A DNA stretch of 50,619 nucleotides from the NCBI GenBank assembly GCA_023260985.1, contig JALRKY010000037.1, positions 1-50,619 of the forward strand, read 5' to 3'. The DNA is from Altererythrobacter sp. (lineage in GTDB: Bacteria > Pseudomonadota > Alphaproteobacteria > Sphingomonadales > Sphingomonadaceae). Of this stretch, positions 29,306 to 38,664 are shown piece after piece (position 1 is the stretch's first letter; the number at the start of each line of letters is the position of its first letter). Below the pieces are notes generated by a model that worked only from the letters and a program-made list of their open reading frames with translations, had not been told where the DNA came from and ran no database searches. The position numbers were made by a program, and so were the translations under genes.

Positions 29306-30871
29306 TTGAGCCTGCTTAAGAACGTCGGGACGATCGGCGGGCTGACCGCCGTGAGCCGCGTGTTCGGCTTCCTGCGCGACATCATGCTGGCCCGCGTCTT
29401 GGGCGCGGGCGGCGTGGCCGACGCCTGGCAGCTCGCCTTCCAGCTGCCAAACCTATTCCGCCGACTGTTTGCCGAAGGCGCTTTCGCGAGCGCCTTCGTG
29501 CCGCTGTTCAATCGCCACATGACCGAAGGCGAGAGCGAGGCACGGCGCTTCGCCAGCGAAGTGTTGGCGGTGCTGCTACCGATACTCGTGGTGTTCGGCG
29601 GAGTGATGATGCTGGCGATGCCATGGGTGCTATGGCTGTTCGCCAATGCCGAATTGCGCGCCGATGCCGAGCATTACGCGCTGGCAGTGACCATGGGGCA
29701 GATCGCATTCCCCTATTTGCTGTTCATGAGCCTCGCCACGTTAACCGCAGCGGTGCTCAATTCGCTGTCGCGCTTTGCGGCCGCGGCGGCCGCACCGATC
29801 CTGCTCAATATCTGCCTGCTGGTGGCGCTGTTCTGGGGCGCGCTGCAACCGGGAGGCGAAGCGACCCGTCAATCGACAGGCATGTTCCTTGCGATAGCAG
29901 TGTCGGTCAGCGGGCTGCTGCAATTGCTTTGGCTGCAACACTGGATGCGCAAAGCAGGCTTCTCGATCCCGCTGGCACGCCCGCGGCTCACCGAACGGGT
30001 CAAGGAAATGGGCGTGCTGATCGTGCCCGCCGTGTTCGGCGCGGGCGTCTATCAGATCAGTCGCTTCATCGACCTCGCTTTCATCCGTGTGCTGCCCGAC
30101 GGCAGCCTGACCTATATGGCGATGGCCGACCGCTGGAACCAGCTGCCGCTGGGCATTATCGGCATCGCACTGGGCACCGCGATCCTGCCCGCGCTGAGCC
30201 GCTTCATCGCGCGCGAAGAAGTCGATGAAGCGCAGCAGCTGCAATCGAACGCGATCGAGCTATCCATGCTACTCACCGTCCCTGCGGCAGTGGCGCTGTT
30301 CATAACGGGAAGCGCCTTTGTGCGGGTGTTTATGCAGGCGGGTGCGTTTACTGCGGAGGACGCGGCTGTCACCGGATCGCTCGTATCGGGGCTGGTCATC
30401 GGCCTGCCCGCCTATGTGCTTGTCAAGGTGCTGACCCCCAATTTCTTCGCGCGCAAGGACACGCGCACGCCGGTAATCACAGCCGCGCTTAGCCTGGTAG
30501 TGACGGTCGCGCTAAACCTCTATTTGGTCCCGCGCATCGGCGTAATGTCACTGGCTGTCGCGGGGGCGATTGGCGCGTGGGTCAACACGGTGCTGCTCTA
30601 TGGCATACTGGCGCGGCGCGGTTTCTTCACGCTCACCGGCCGCGCGGTCGGACGCATCGCGCGGATCGTGCTTGCCGCTGTGCCGATGGGCGCGGTGCTC
30701 TGGGCAGCGATGATCTATGGCGACCCCTATTTCACCGGCACCATGGTCCAGCGATTGGGATCGATCCTTGCCCTGATCTCGATCGGGCTGGTGAGCTATG
30801 CAATCTCGGCTGTGGCTCTGGGGGTGCTCGACAAGTCCACGGTCCAGCGCCTAATGCGCCGCCAGGCATAA
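29306..30871 (+). CDS. murJ: lipid II flippase MurJ
   Basis: MurJ (MviN) moves lipid II across the inner membrane for cell-wall synthesis. It is a 521-residue MOP-superfamily protein with about 14 membrane helices. The N-terminus (VGTIGGLTAVSRVFGFLRD) and the FRRLFAEGAFASAFVPLF stretch are diagnostic. The start codon is TTG at 29306, supported by GGGAGG eight bases upstream. It follows secB by 29 bases and is followed 19 bases later by trpS. Confidence 0.95.
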   Translation: MSLLKNVGTIGGLTAVSRVFGFLRDIMLARVLGAGGVADAWQLAFQLPNLFRRLFAEGAFASAFVPLFNRHMTEGESEARRFASEVLAVLLPILVVFGGVMMLAMPWVLWLFANAELRADAEHYALAVTMGQIAFPYLLFMSLATLTAAVLNSLSRFAAAAAAPILLNICLLVALFWGALQPGGEATRQSTGMFLAIAVSVSGLLQLLWLQHWMRKAGFSIPLARPRLTERVKEMGVLIVPAVFGAGVYQISRFIDLAFIRVLPDGSLTYMAMADRWNQLPLGIIGIALGTAILPALSRFIAREEVDEAQQLQSNAIELSMLLTVPAAVALFITGSAFVRVFMQAGAFTAEDAAVTGSLVSGLVIGLPAYVLVKVLTPNFFARKDTRTPVITAALSLVVTVALNLYLVPRIGVMSLAVAGAIGAWVNTVLLYGILARRGFFTLTGRAVGRIARIVLAAVPMGAVLWAAMIYGDPYFTGTMVQRLGSILALISIGLVSYAISAVALGVLDKSTVQRLMRRQA

Positions 30872-30890
30872 ACCCATCAGAGATTCTTTC

Positions 30891-31907
30891 ATGCGCGTCG
30901 TTTCCGGTATCCAGCCCACGGGCAATCTCCACCTCGGCAATTATCTGGGGGCGATCCGCAATTGGGTGCGGATGCAGGACGAGATGGGTGACGGCAGCGA
31001 TTGCCTGTTCTTCTTGGCCGATCTTCACGCCATTTCGCAGCCGCATATTCCGGCCGAACTGGCCTCCGCCACGCTCGAAATGACAGCAGCGCTGGTCGCC
31101 TGCGGGATCGACCCAAATCGTTCGATCCTGTTCAACCAGGCGCAAGTGCCCGCGCATGCCGAACTGCAATGGCTGCTTAACGGCACCGCGCGTATGGGCT
31201 GGCTGAATCGCATGACCCAGTGGAAGGACAAGGCCGGCAAGAACCGCGAAGGGCAGAGCGTTGCGCTGTTCACCTATCCGGTGCTGCAGGCGGCGGATGT
31301 GCTGCTCTACCAGGCGACCCACGTTCCGGTGGGCGAAGACCAGAAGCAGCATCTCGAGCTGGCGCGCGACATTGCGCAGAAGTTCAACAACGACTTCTGC
31401 AGCGAAAATGCGCCCGTGTTCACCCTGCCCGAGCCGATCGTGCCGCCCGAAGCTGCGCGGATCATGTCGCTGCGCGACGGCAGCGCCAAGATGAGCAAAT
31501 CCGACCCGTCGGACATGAGCCGCATAAATTTGTCCGACGATGCCGACGAGATCATGAAGAAGGTCAAGAAGGCCAAGACCGATCCCGAACCGCTGCCGAG
31601 CGAGGCGGCGGGGCTAGAAGGGCGGCCCGAGGCGCTCAATCTGGTCGGCATCTATTGCGCGCTGACCGGCAAGACCACCGATGAGGTGCTCGGCGAATTC
31701 GGCGGACAGGGTTTCGGCGTGTTCAAGCCTGCGCTGGGCGAAGTGCTGGTCGAGACGGTTTCGCCGATCACCACACGCTTTCGCGAGCTCAAGGCGGATC
31801 GCGAAGCGCTCGACGCCATATTGGCGCGCGGCGCCGCGCGAGCGCGCGAAATGGGCCTGACCACGCTGGGCAAAGCCTATGAGGCGCTAGGGGTGGTGCG
31901 CTGGTAA
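30891..31907 (+). CDS. trpS: tryptophanyl-tRNA synthetase
   Basis: A class I aminoacyl-tRNA synthetase that charges tRNA-Trp, 338 aa. The HIGH-equivalent is PTGNLHLGNYLGA and the KMSKS loop is SAKMSKSDPSDMSRI. A helical C-terminal domain completes the usual length. It lies close behind murJ, an order I believe is common in related genomes. No Trp-rich leader is seen. Confidence 0.97.
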   Translation: MRVVSGIQPTGNLHLGNYLGAIRNWVRMQDEMGDGSDCLFFLADLHAISQPHIPAELASATLEMTAALVACGIDPNRSILFNQAQVPAHAELQWLLNGTARMGWLNRMTQWKDKAGKNREGQSVALFTYPVLQAADVLLYQATHVPVGEDQKQHLELARDIAQKFNNDFCSENAPVFTLPEPIVPPEAARIMSLRDGSAKMSKSDPSDMSRINLSDDADEIMKKVKKAKTDPEPLPSEAAGLEGRPEALNLVGIYCALTGKTTDEVLGEFGGQGFGVFKPALGEVLVETVSPITTRFRELKADREALDAILARGAARAREMGLTTLGKAYEALGVVRW

Positions 31908-31982
31908 GCTACGCTTTTTGCGGGATTTGCCTTGCGCGCGCATTCAATCCCTATTCAGCAGTTCGGCTTTACAAGCGGTGCC

Positions 31983-32060
31983 ATGAGTGACAGCCTGTCG
32001 GCATTCGGCGGGTTCACTGCGCGCCTTGCCGCGCGAAGAAGGATGAAGGTAGTATCATGA
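31983..32060 (+). CDS. possible 25-residue leader peptide before the DUF4136 gene
   Basis: ATG at 31983 opens MSDSLSAFGGFTARLAARRR and five more residues, ending with TGA that overlaps the ATG of the next gene (ATGA at 32057-32060). The ribosome-binding site is weak. The exact stop-start overlap is what suggests translational coupling. It may equally be chance in a 149-base intergenic stretch. Confidence 0.25.
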   Translation: MSDSLSAFGGFTARLAARRRMKVVS

Positions 32061-32743
32061 CGGTGAGAGAGCCGCTCCGCGCCCGAAACCTCAAGCTGGC
32101 TTCGGTCCCGCTATTGCTGGCCGGCCTTGCCGCCTGCGCGTCGCCAGGCTTCAAGGCCGATGTGTCGCGCTTCCAGTCTCAGCTTCCCGATCCTGCTGGC
32201 GAAAGCTTCGCGGTGGTGGCGGATGATACGGCGCTGGCGGGCGGGCTCGAATTCGCGCGCTATGCCGATTTGGTTGAAGCGCAGATGGGGCGGCTCGGCT
32301 ATAAGCAGGCCGACGCCGGGCAGGCGAGCCTGTTGGTTCGGTTCGACTATGGCGTCGACAATGGCCGCGAGAAGGTGCGCACCACCGACACCGGCTTCTA
32401 CGACCCGTTCTGGGATCCGTGGTATCGCGGTTATTACCGCAGCCGTTTCTACCGGCTGCGCAGCGCATGGGGCTATGGCTTCTACGATCCGTGGTTCGGC
32501 GGCCCCGAAGTGCGCAGCTACACGGTTTACACCAGCGGGATCGAAGTGAAGATCGACCGCGCGGGCACTGGCGAGCGGCTATTTGAAGGCAAAGCCCAGG
32601 CCGTTTCGACCTCCAACCGCCTGCAATATCTCGTGCCCAATCTCGTCGAAGCGATGTTCGTCGACTTCCCCGGCAATTCGGGCGAGACGCTGCGCATCAC
32701 GATCCGGCCCGAAGAGACGAAGGTCCGCAAGGTCGATAACTGA
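32057..32743 (+). CDS. DUF4136 domain lipoprotein
   Basis: A 228-residue exported lipoprotein: signal with lipobox GLAAC (near residue 30), then a DUF4136 domain with GESFAVVADD near the start and ALAGGLEFARYADLVEAQM. A Tyr/Phe/Trp-rich middle (YDPFWDPWYRGYYRSRFYR) is typical of this family. The domain ends with NRLQYLVPNLVEAMFVDFPG. Function unknown; likely outer-membrane associated. Confidence 0.82.
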   Translation: MTVREPLRARNLKLASVPLLLAGLAACASPGFKADVSRFQSQLPDPAGESFAVVADDTALAGGLEFARYADLVEAQMGRLGYKQADAGQASLLVRFDYGVDNGREKVRTTDTGFYDPFWDPWYRGYYRSRFYRLRSAWGYGFYDPWFGGPEVRSYTVYTSGIEVKIDRAGTGERLFEGKAQAVSTSNRLQYLVPNLVEAMFVDFPGNSGETLRITIRPEETKVRKVDN

Positions 32744-32778
32744 TACGGCGCACAGCCAATTTCCGCATGGCGAATACG

Positions 32779-32810
32779 AAAAGGGCGGCACCGCAAGGTG
32801 CCGCCCTTTT
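32779..32810. terminator. strong bidirectional terminator between DUF4136 gene and dut
   Basis: AAAAGGGCGGCACC (32779-32792) and GGTGCCGCCCTTTT (32797-32810) form a perfect 14-bp stem with a GCAA tetraloop. Each strand ends in TTTT, so it can serve both converging genes. Confidence 0.92.
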
Positions 32811-32835
32811 CTCGTTCCTGTAAAGGATTGCCGAA

Positions 32836-33294
32836 CTAGAGCTTCTCGTGCCCGCCAGTCGAGCCGAACCCTCCCGCGCCGCGCGCAGTTTCATCGAGCT
32901 CGTCGACTTCGTTCCATTCGGCCTGTGTCACCGGCGCGAGCACCAGTTGCGCCACGCGGTCGCCCCGTGCGATCGCGAAGGGTTCAGCGCCATGGTTGAT
33001 CATGATCACCTTCAGCTCGCCGCGATAGTCACTGTCGATCGTGCCCGGCGTGTTGGGAACGGTGATGCCATGCTTCAGCGCCAGCCCCGAGCGCGGACGA
33101 ACCTGGATTTCGTATCCCTCCGGAATAGCGAGCGCGAGGCCGGTCGCCACGGCATGCCGCGCGCCCGGCGCGATCGAGACGGTCTCGGCCGAAACCACGT
33201 CCATCCCGGCAGCGCCGCTGGTGGCATAATGCGGCAAATCCAGCCCGACACCGTTTGGCAGGCGCTTTACCTGCACACCCACCTTGTCACCCAT
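32836..33294 (-). CDS. dut: dUTP pyrophosphatase
   Basis: Dut hydrolyses dUTP to dUMP, which keeps uracil out of DNA and feeds thymidylate synthesis. It has 152 residues and forms a trimer in the family. The five motifs are visible, among them AGMDVVS (1), [10 protein letters not shown] (2), [16 protein letters not shown] (3), RGDRVAQLV (4) and [10 protein letters not shown] (5). The start overlaps the end of coaBC by 8 bases, so the two are co-transcribed and likely coupled, as in many alphaproteobacteria. Confidence 0.97.
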   Translation of the reverse strand: MGDKVGVQVKRLPNGVGLDLPHYATSGAAGMDVVSAETVSIAPGARHAVATGLALAIPEGYEIQVRPRSGLALKHGITVPNTPGTIDSDYRGELKVIMINHGAEPFAIARGDRVAQLVLAPVTQAEWNEVDELDETARGAGGFGSTGGHEKL

Positions 33295-34771
33295 CGGCTT
33301 GCTTCGCCTTCAATGCATCCGCCATCCGCTGAACCAGCGCCATCGCCACCTCCAGCTTGGGCATTTCCACGAGGCTTTCGACGCCATCGTCGCTGACGAT
33401 GTGGACGCGGTTGGTGTCGCCGCCCATCACATTGCCCGACACATCGTTGGCGACGATCCAGTCGGCCGCTTTGCGCTTGCGCTTCTTCTTGGCGTTCTCG
33501 ATGACGTCCTCGGTCTCGGCAGCGAAACCGACAACCAGCGAGGGGCGATCGGATGCGGCGGCGACGTTGGTGAGGATGTCGGGATTCTCGGTCAGCACCA
33601 GCACCGGCGGGGCGGATCCACGCTTCTTCATCTTCTCAGGCTCGTATTCCTTGGGGCGCCAGTCAGCGACTGCTGCGACCATCACGGCGATATCCGCCGG
33701 TAGCGCCGTCTTCACGGCGTCGTTCATCTGTTGTGCGCTCTCGACGTCGACCCGCGCGACGCCCTCGGGCGTCTTGAGCGCAACCGGGCCGGAGACCAGC
33801 GTGACCTTGGCGCCAAGCGCAGCGGCGGCGGCGGCGATGGTGAAGCCCTGCTTGCCGGAGGAGCGGTTGGCGATGTAGCGCACCGGATCGATCGCTTCCC
33901 AGGTCGACCCGGCAGTAACCAGCACATGCTTGCCCTTGAGCGGGCGGTGGCCCCGCGCCACCTCGAATGCCGCGCCGGCCAGCGCGTCTTTCTCGTCGGC
34001 GACGACATCCTGCGGTTCGATCGCCTCTCCCTCTTCGAGGAATTCAGCTTCGATCTCTTCGGCCGAGCGCTTGGGCGTGGAGCGCGGGATGATCGATGCG
34101 AGCAATCCGCCCAGCCCGCCGCCCTTGGGCGCGGCTTCGGGTTCGAGCGCTTCGTCGAATTCCTCGCCTTCGTCCGGCTCCGCTGCGGTTCGCCGGGCGG
34201 ATTTCGATTCGGGCAGTTCGACCTCGATTCCGAAATGGCCGGCGATTTCCGCCCAGATCACTTCAGGTTCGGGCAAGCGGCCATAGCCGAACTCGCCGCA
34301 TGCCATCGCCCCTTCATCGGGGTCGAGCACCTTGACCCCGGCCTGGCGCAGCCAGGCGAGGTTGCGCTGTGTCGCCTCGTGCTCCCACATGCGCACATTC
34401 ATGGCGGGGACCGCCATCACCGGCTTGTCCGTGGCGAGGATCAGCGTGGTAGCCAGATCGTCCGCGATCCCGGCCGCCATCTTCGCCATCAGGTCTGCCG
34501 TTGCCGGGCATACCACCACCAGGTCGGCCTCGCGGCTGAGCTGGATATGCCCCATTTCGGCTTCGTTCTTGAGGTTCCACAGCGTGGTATGGACCTGGTT
34601 CTCGCTCAATGCTGCAAGCGCCATCGGCGTAACGAACTGCTGCCCGCCAGCAGTCAGCACGCAAGTGACATCGCCCCCGCCCTTGCGGATCAGGCGGACC
34701 AGCTCGCACGATTTATAGGCGGCGATACCGCCACCCACCACGAGCAGAATTTTCGGCCCTGCGCCGGTCAC
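33287..34771 (-). CDS. coaBC: bifunctional phosphopantothenoylcysteine decarboxylase / synthase
   Basis: CoaBC joins cysteine to 4'-phosphopantothenate and decarboxylates the product on the way to coenzyme A. The N-terminal flavoprotein CoaC domain has GGGIAAYK, His61, PAMNVRMW and the ACGEFGYGR loop with Cys158. The C-terminal CoaB domain starts near residue 280 ([18 protein letters not shown]). Between them lie about 90 acidic, Pro/Ala-rich residues (183-275), so the protein is 494 residues against about 400 in E. coli. It is upstream of and overlaps dut. Confidence 0.95.
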   Translation of the reverse strand: MTGAGPKILLVVGGGIAAYKSCELVRLIRKGGGDVTCVLTAGGQQFVTPMALAALSENQVHTTLWNLKNEAEMGHIQLSREADLVVVCPATADLMAKMAAGIADDLATTLILATDKPVMAVPAMNVRMWEHEATQRNLAWLRQAGVKVLDPDEGAMACGEFGYGRLPEPEVIWAEIAGHFGIEVELPESKSARRTAAEPDEGEEFDEALEPEAAPKGGGLGGLLASIIPRSTPKRSAEEIEAEFLEEGEAIEPQDVVADEKDALAGAAFEVARGHRPLKGKHVLVTAGSTWEAIDPVRYIANRSSGKQGFTIAAAAAALGAKVTLVSGPVALKTPEGVARVDVESAQQMNDAVKTALPADIAVMVAAVADWRPKEYEPEKMKKRGSAPPVLVLTENPDILTNVAAASDRPSLVVGFAAETEDVIENAKKKRKRKAADWIVANDVSGNVMGGDTNRVHIVSDDGVESLVEMPKLEVAMALVQRMADALKAKQADG

Positions 34772-34957
34772 GAGCGAAATCTCGCGTCAGCGCGCTGCGA
34801 CACACACATGATTGCGTTGAGCTCCCCTCGTTCCAACCGCCAAAAGCCTAGCCGTACAGATAGCCTTAGCCAACCCTGCGACATAGTGGTTAAGTTTTAC
34901 CTAGTGCTTTTCTAACATGCGGCTAACAATGTCGGGGAGATTTGGGGGGAGCCACTT

Positions 34958-35353
34958 ATGATCCTGATGCTGCGCGCACTGCTTTTCGTGGGCGGATTGT
35001 TCTTCGTGCTTATGGGGATCCGCTTCCTGCTCGATCCGGTGAGCGCGGGCGCAGATTTCGGGATCCCCCCGCAAGGCACTCTGGGCCTGGCCTCGATCCG
35101 CGCCGACATGACCGCATTCTTCATAGTCGCGGGCGGCTGCCTGGTATGGGGTGCCTATGCGCGCAAGGGCGTTCCCTTGCTGGTGTCGGCCGCGCTGATG
35201 GGCATCGCGCTGGTCGGGCGCATTGTGACTTTGGCGATCGACGGGCCGCACGATTTGTTTTGGCAACCGATGGTGGTCGAGGCGGTGACCGCGATCGTGG
35301 CACTAATCTGCAGCCGTGTGCTGCCGCACCCCGCATTCGAGGGCGAAGACTAA
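34958..35353 (+). CDS. DUF4345 small membrane protein
   Basis: A 131-residue protein of four predicted membrane helices (about residues 3-22, 48-66, 70-90 and 100-120). FLLDPVSAGADFGIPP followed by IRADMTAFFIVAGG fits DUF4345, a family with no known role. The start has GGGGGGAG seven bases upstream. The 186 bases between it and divergent coaBC contain TGCGACACACACATG (34796-34810) and TGCGACATAGT (34877-34887), which resemble parts of the repeat at 21.4 and 49.9 kb. It converges on ubiB with 7 bases between. Confidence 0.75.
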   Translation: MILMLRALLFVGGLFFVLMGIRFLLDPVSAGADFGIPPQGTLGLASIRADMTAFFIVAGGCLVWGAYARKGVPLLVSAALMGIALVGRIVTLAIDGPHDLFWQPMVVEAVTAIVALICSRVLPHPAFEGED

Positions 35354-35360
35354 GCGGCTC

Positions 35361-36920
35361 TCAGCCGACCCAGCCTAGCGCCATAGCTCCATAGAGCCCC
35401 ACCGCGCCAATAGCGGCCGCCAGCAGATAGCCGATCCATCCGCGGGGCTTGCGCTCGCGGCTTTCCCACATCAGTTCGATCTCGGGCAGCGGCGGCGGCT
35501 CGGGCGCGCCGCCTCTGACCGGAAACTGGTCTTCCACCCGCCGCAGCAGGTCGGGCAGACGCAGCAGGGTCGAGAAATTCTCCCTGATCGCATCGGCGAG
35601 CGCGGCTTCCGGCCCCAGCTCGTCGCGCACCCAGCCGCGCACATAGGGGGCCGACGTGTCCCACATGTTGATCTGCGGGTTGAGCTGGGTGGCAATGCCT
35701 TCGACCATCACCATGGTCTTCTGTAGCAGCAGCAAATGCGGCTGGGTCTGCATGTCGAAATCGCGCGTGATCGCAAACAGCCCGTCGAGCATCTGGCCGA
35801 CGCTGAGTTCGCTTACCGGCTTGCCGCGCATCGGTTCGCCTACCGCGCGCAGCGCGGTCGCGAATTCGTCAACCGAGTGGTAGCTCGGCACGTACTTCGC
35901 TTCGAAATGAATTTCGGCCACGCGGCGGTAATTGCCGGTGGTCAAGCCATAGAGGATTTCGGCCAGCCACACGCGCGCGCGGCGGTCGATCCGCCCCATG
36001 ATGCCGAAATCGATCGCCACGATCGTGCCGTCGTCTTCGACGAACAGGTTGCCTTGGTGCATGTCGGCATGGAAATAGCCGCCGCTAATCGCCTGCGTCA
36101 GGAAAGCCAGCACCAACCGGTTGGCCAGCGTGGGCAGGTCGTGCCCCTTGGCCTTGAGTTCTTCGACCTTGCTGATCTTGATGCCGTCGATCCATTCGAT
36201 CGTCATCACCCGGCCATTGGTGCGGTCCCAATCGACCTCTGGCACGCGATAGCCGGCAAATCCCTGCATCGATTCGGCGAGTTCGGAAGCGGAAGCCGCT
36301 TCGCGCCGCAGGTCGAGCTCGCGATTGGTCCAGCGCTTGAAATTGGCGATGGTAAGCCGCGGGCGCAGGCGGCGCGCTTCGTCGTTGCCCAGCGCCTCGA
36401 GATGCGCCGCTGCCCATTCATAGGTGTTGATGTCGCGGGCGAAGCGTTCGCGGATGCCCGGGCGAAGCACTTTCACCGCGACGTGACGCCCTTCGCTCGT
36501 GACCGCGCGGTGCACCTGTGCGATCGAGGCCGCGCCGACCGGTTCGGGGTCGATATGCTGGAACAGCTCGCTCAGCGGCTTGTCGAAGGTGGCTGCAATC
36601 GACGCCTCGATCTCGCTGAAAGGCACCGGGGGCAGGCTGTCCTGCAAGGTCAGGAGATTGTTAGCGGCCACTTCGCCCACAAGGTCGGGCCGGGTCGCCA
36701 GCGTCTGCCCCAGCTTGATCGCGGCCGGACCAATGTCCTGAAAGGCCTCGGCATAATCGGGGATCGCGGGCTGGAACGTGCCGAAGCGCGCGATCCGTGC
36801 GAGCCGCTTGACTGCAGCCGGCGTGTTGGGATCGCGCTCGATTCCGCGCAGCGCACCGTGCCGCGCCAGCGTTCGGCCCCACTTCAGGAGCCGGAAGAAA
36901 TGCGTGGCCGGACGTGGCAC
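35361..36920 (-). CDS. ubiB: UbiB family ubiquinone biosynthesis protein
   Basis: UbiB is an atypical kinase-like ATPase of the ABC1/ADCK family needed for ubiquinone synthesis at the inner membrane. It has 519 residues. Visible are the KxGQ motif (AIKLGQTLATRPDLV), the Ala-rich nucleotide loop region (VGAASIAQVHRA), HADMHQGNLFV and the metal-binding AIDFGIMG. The last 20-25 residues are a membrane helix (GYLLAAAIGAVGLYGAMALG). It follows ubiE with a single base between, a conserved operon. Confidence 0.95.
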   Translation of the reverse strand: MPRPATHFFRLLKWGRTLARHGALRGIERDPNTPAAVKRLARIARFGTFQPAIPDYAEAFQDIGPAAIKLGQTLATRPDLVGEVAANNLLTLQDSLPPVPFSEIEASIAATFDKPLSELFQHIDPEPVGAASIAQVHRAVTSEGRHVAVKVLRPGIRERFARDINTYEWAAAHLEALGNDEARRLRPRLTIANFKRWTNRELDLRREAASASELAESMQGFAGYRVPEVDWDRTNGRVMTIEWIDGIKISKVEELKAKGHDLPTLANRLVLAFLTQAISGGYFHADMHQGNLFVEDDGTIVAIDFGIMGRIDRRARVWLAEILYGLTTGNYRRVAEIHFEAKYVPSYHSVDEFATALRAVGEPMRGKPVSELSVGQMLDGLFAITRDFDMQTQPHLLLLQKTMVMVEGIATQLNPQINMWDTSAPYVRGWVRDELGPEAALADAIRENFSTLLRLPDLLRRVEDQFPVRGGAPEPPPLPEIELMWESRERKPRGWIGYLLAAAIGAVGLYGAMALGWVG

Positions 36921-36921
36921 C

Positions 36922-37653
36922 CTAAATCTTCCACCCCGAATGGATGTTCACCGCGCCGCCCAGTATCTTCTCGACGCGGCTGTTCACAAAGCCCGCATCC
37001 CTCATCATCCGTTCGAATTCATGTGCCAGCGGGAACCGGCGGATCGATTCGGCAAGATAGCGATAGCTATCTTCGTCATCGGCGATCGCCTTACCCAGCT
37101 TGGGCATGATCTGATGCGAATAGAGATCGTAGATTTCCTTGAAGCCGGGCCAGTCGGTGGTGCCGAATTCCATACAGAAAAAGCGACCGCCCGGTTTCAG
37201 CACCCGGTGGGCTTCACGCAGCGCCTTGTCGATATGAGTGACGTTCCTGATTCCGAACACGATAGTGTAGGCATCAAAAGTGTTCGACGGGTAGGTCAGC
37301 GTCTCCGCATTTTGGCATGACCACGACAGTCCATCGATGCCGCGTTCCATCGCGCGCTCGATGCCGACGTCAAGCATGTCTTGGTTGATGTCTGCCACCA
37401 CCACTTCGGCCCCGCGCGCCGCCATGCGGAAGGCGATGTCGCCAGTGCCACCGGCCATGTCGAGAATCGCCTCATGCGGCTGCGGCTTCACGCGCTTGAC
37501 GAAACGGTCCTTCCAGAGGCGATGCATGCCGCCCGACATGGCGTCGTTCATCACGTCATACTTGCGCGCGACGTTGGAAAAGACCGCGCCTACACGGCGG
37601 GTCTTTTCGTCGGGGGCTACGTCTGCATAGCCGAAGGAAACCTTATCACCCAT
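36922..37653 (-). CDS. ubiE: ubiquinone/menaquinone biosynthesis C-methyltransferase UbiE
   Basis: UbiE is a SAM-dependent methyltransferase that adds the C-methyl group to the benzoquinol (or demethylmenaquinol) ring. It has 243 residues. The signatures are YDVMNDAMSGGMHRLWKD, the SAM loop LDMAGGTGDIAFR and a C-terminal FVNSRVEKILGGAVNIHSGW. With ubiB it forms a two-gene unit. It is divergent from mutM. Confidence 0.97.
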   Translation of the reverse strand: MGDKVSFGYADVAPDEKTRRVGAVFSNVARKYDVMNDAMSGGMHRLWKDRFVKRVKPQPHEAILDMAGGTGDIAFRMAARGAEVVVADINQDMLDVGIERAMERGIDGLSWSCQNAETLTYPSNTFDAYTIVFGIRNVTHIDKALREAHRVLKPGGRFFCMEFGTTDWPGFKEIYDLYSHQIMPKLGKAIADDEDSYRYLAESIRRFPLAHEFERMMRDAGFVNSRVEKILGGAVNIHSGWKI

Positions 37654-37710
37654 GGCTGAGCGCCTTAGATGGAATTGTCACCCGGTCAAAGGGTGATAAG
37701 AGCCTGCCCT

Positions 37711-38526
37711 ATGCCAGAACTCCCAGAGGTTGAGACAACGGTCCGCGGCCTTGCCCGTTTCCTTGACGGTGCGCGGATCACCCGCGTGGCGCTTAACCGC
37801 CCCGATCTTCGCCGCCCGTTCCCGCCGGAACTGGTGCAGGTGCTGACCGGAGCCGAAGTCACCGGCCTGTCGCGCCGCGCCAAGTACGGGCTCATCCATA
37901 CCGACCGCGAGCAGACCATCGTGTTCCACCTGGGCATGAGCGGGCGCTGGCGGATCGATCCGGCGGAACCCGACAAGCACGACCATCTCCTGATCGAAAC
38001 CGCCGACCACCGCTTTGCGCTTTGCGACCCGCGCCGCTTCGGTTCGGTCGACCTCGTGCCGACCGGCGACCTCGAGACATGGGCGCCCTTCGCCGCGCTA
38101 GGCCCCGAACCGCTCGGGCCCGATCTCGGCGCCGCGCAGCTCAAATCGGCGCTCAAGGGACGCAGCCAGGCGATCAAGCTGAGCCTGCTCGACCAGCGCA
38201 TCGTGGCGGGGCTCGGTAATATCTATGTGTGCGAGGCGCTGTGGCGCGCGGGCATCCATCCGCGCAAACCCGGTGGCAAGGTCACAGAGCCGCAGCTCGA
38301 GCGCCTGGTGCCTGCGATCCGCGAAGTGCTGGAGCAGTCGATTCGCGATGGCGGCTCGACGTTGCGCGACTTCGCGCAGCCCGACGGCGAGCTGGGCTAT
38401 TTCGCCACGCGCTTCGACGTCTACGGACGCGAGGGCGAGGCTTGCCGGAACGAAGATGGCGGCATTATCCGCCGCTTCGCGCAGGGTGGCCGCAGCAGCT
38501 GGTTCTGCCCGAACTGCCAGCGCTAG
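37711..38526 (+). CDS. mutM: formamidopyrimidine-DNA glycosylase (Fpg)
   Basis: MutM removes 8-oxoguanine and formamidopyrimidines and nicks the abasic site. It has 271 residues and starts MPELPEVETTVRGL, with the catalytic Pro at position 2 (after Met removal) and Glu3. The helix-two-turn-helix contains QRIVAGLGNIYVCEALW. The C-terminal zinc finger is atypical: EACRNEDGG... then WFCPNCQR. The second Cys of the first pair is absent, and the spacing is one residue longer than in E. coli. The in-frame ATG at 37669 is rejected because the catalytic Pro must follow the start. Confidence 0.95.
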   Translation: MPELPEVETTVRGLARFLDGARITRVALNRPDLRRPFPPELVQVLTGAEVTGLSRRAKYGLIHTDREQTIVFHLGMSGRWRIDPAEPDKHDHLLIETADHRFALCDPRRFGSVDLVPTGDLETWAPFAALGPEPLGPDLGAAQLKSALKGRSQAIKLSLLDQRIVAGLGNIYVCEALWRAGIHPRKPGGKVTEPQLERLVPAIREVLEQSIRDGGSTLRDFAQPDGELGYFATRFDVYGREGEACRNEDGGIIRRFAQGGRSSWFCPNCQR

Positions 38527-38545
38527 GCGATCCGGCTAGTTCGGC

Positions 38546-38574
38546 TTGACGATTCGGGACATCGCGACTATGTG
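38546..38574 (+). promoter_or_regulatory. candidate sigma70 promoter of rpsT
   Basis: TTGACG (38546-38551) and TATGTG (38569-38574) are separated by 17 bases. The start would fall near 38581, leaving a leader of about 80 bases before rpsT. S20 is autoregulated at the translational level in E. coli; no matching leader structure was verified here. Confidence 0.45.
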
Positions 38575-38664
38575 CGCCGCTTCCTACGGTTCGCTGCCGT
38601 TTCCGAGCAACATTAAAGACAGATTTTTCCGGCCGTATCAGGCGGTCGAGAGACAAGGACGAAC

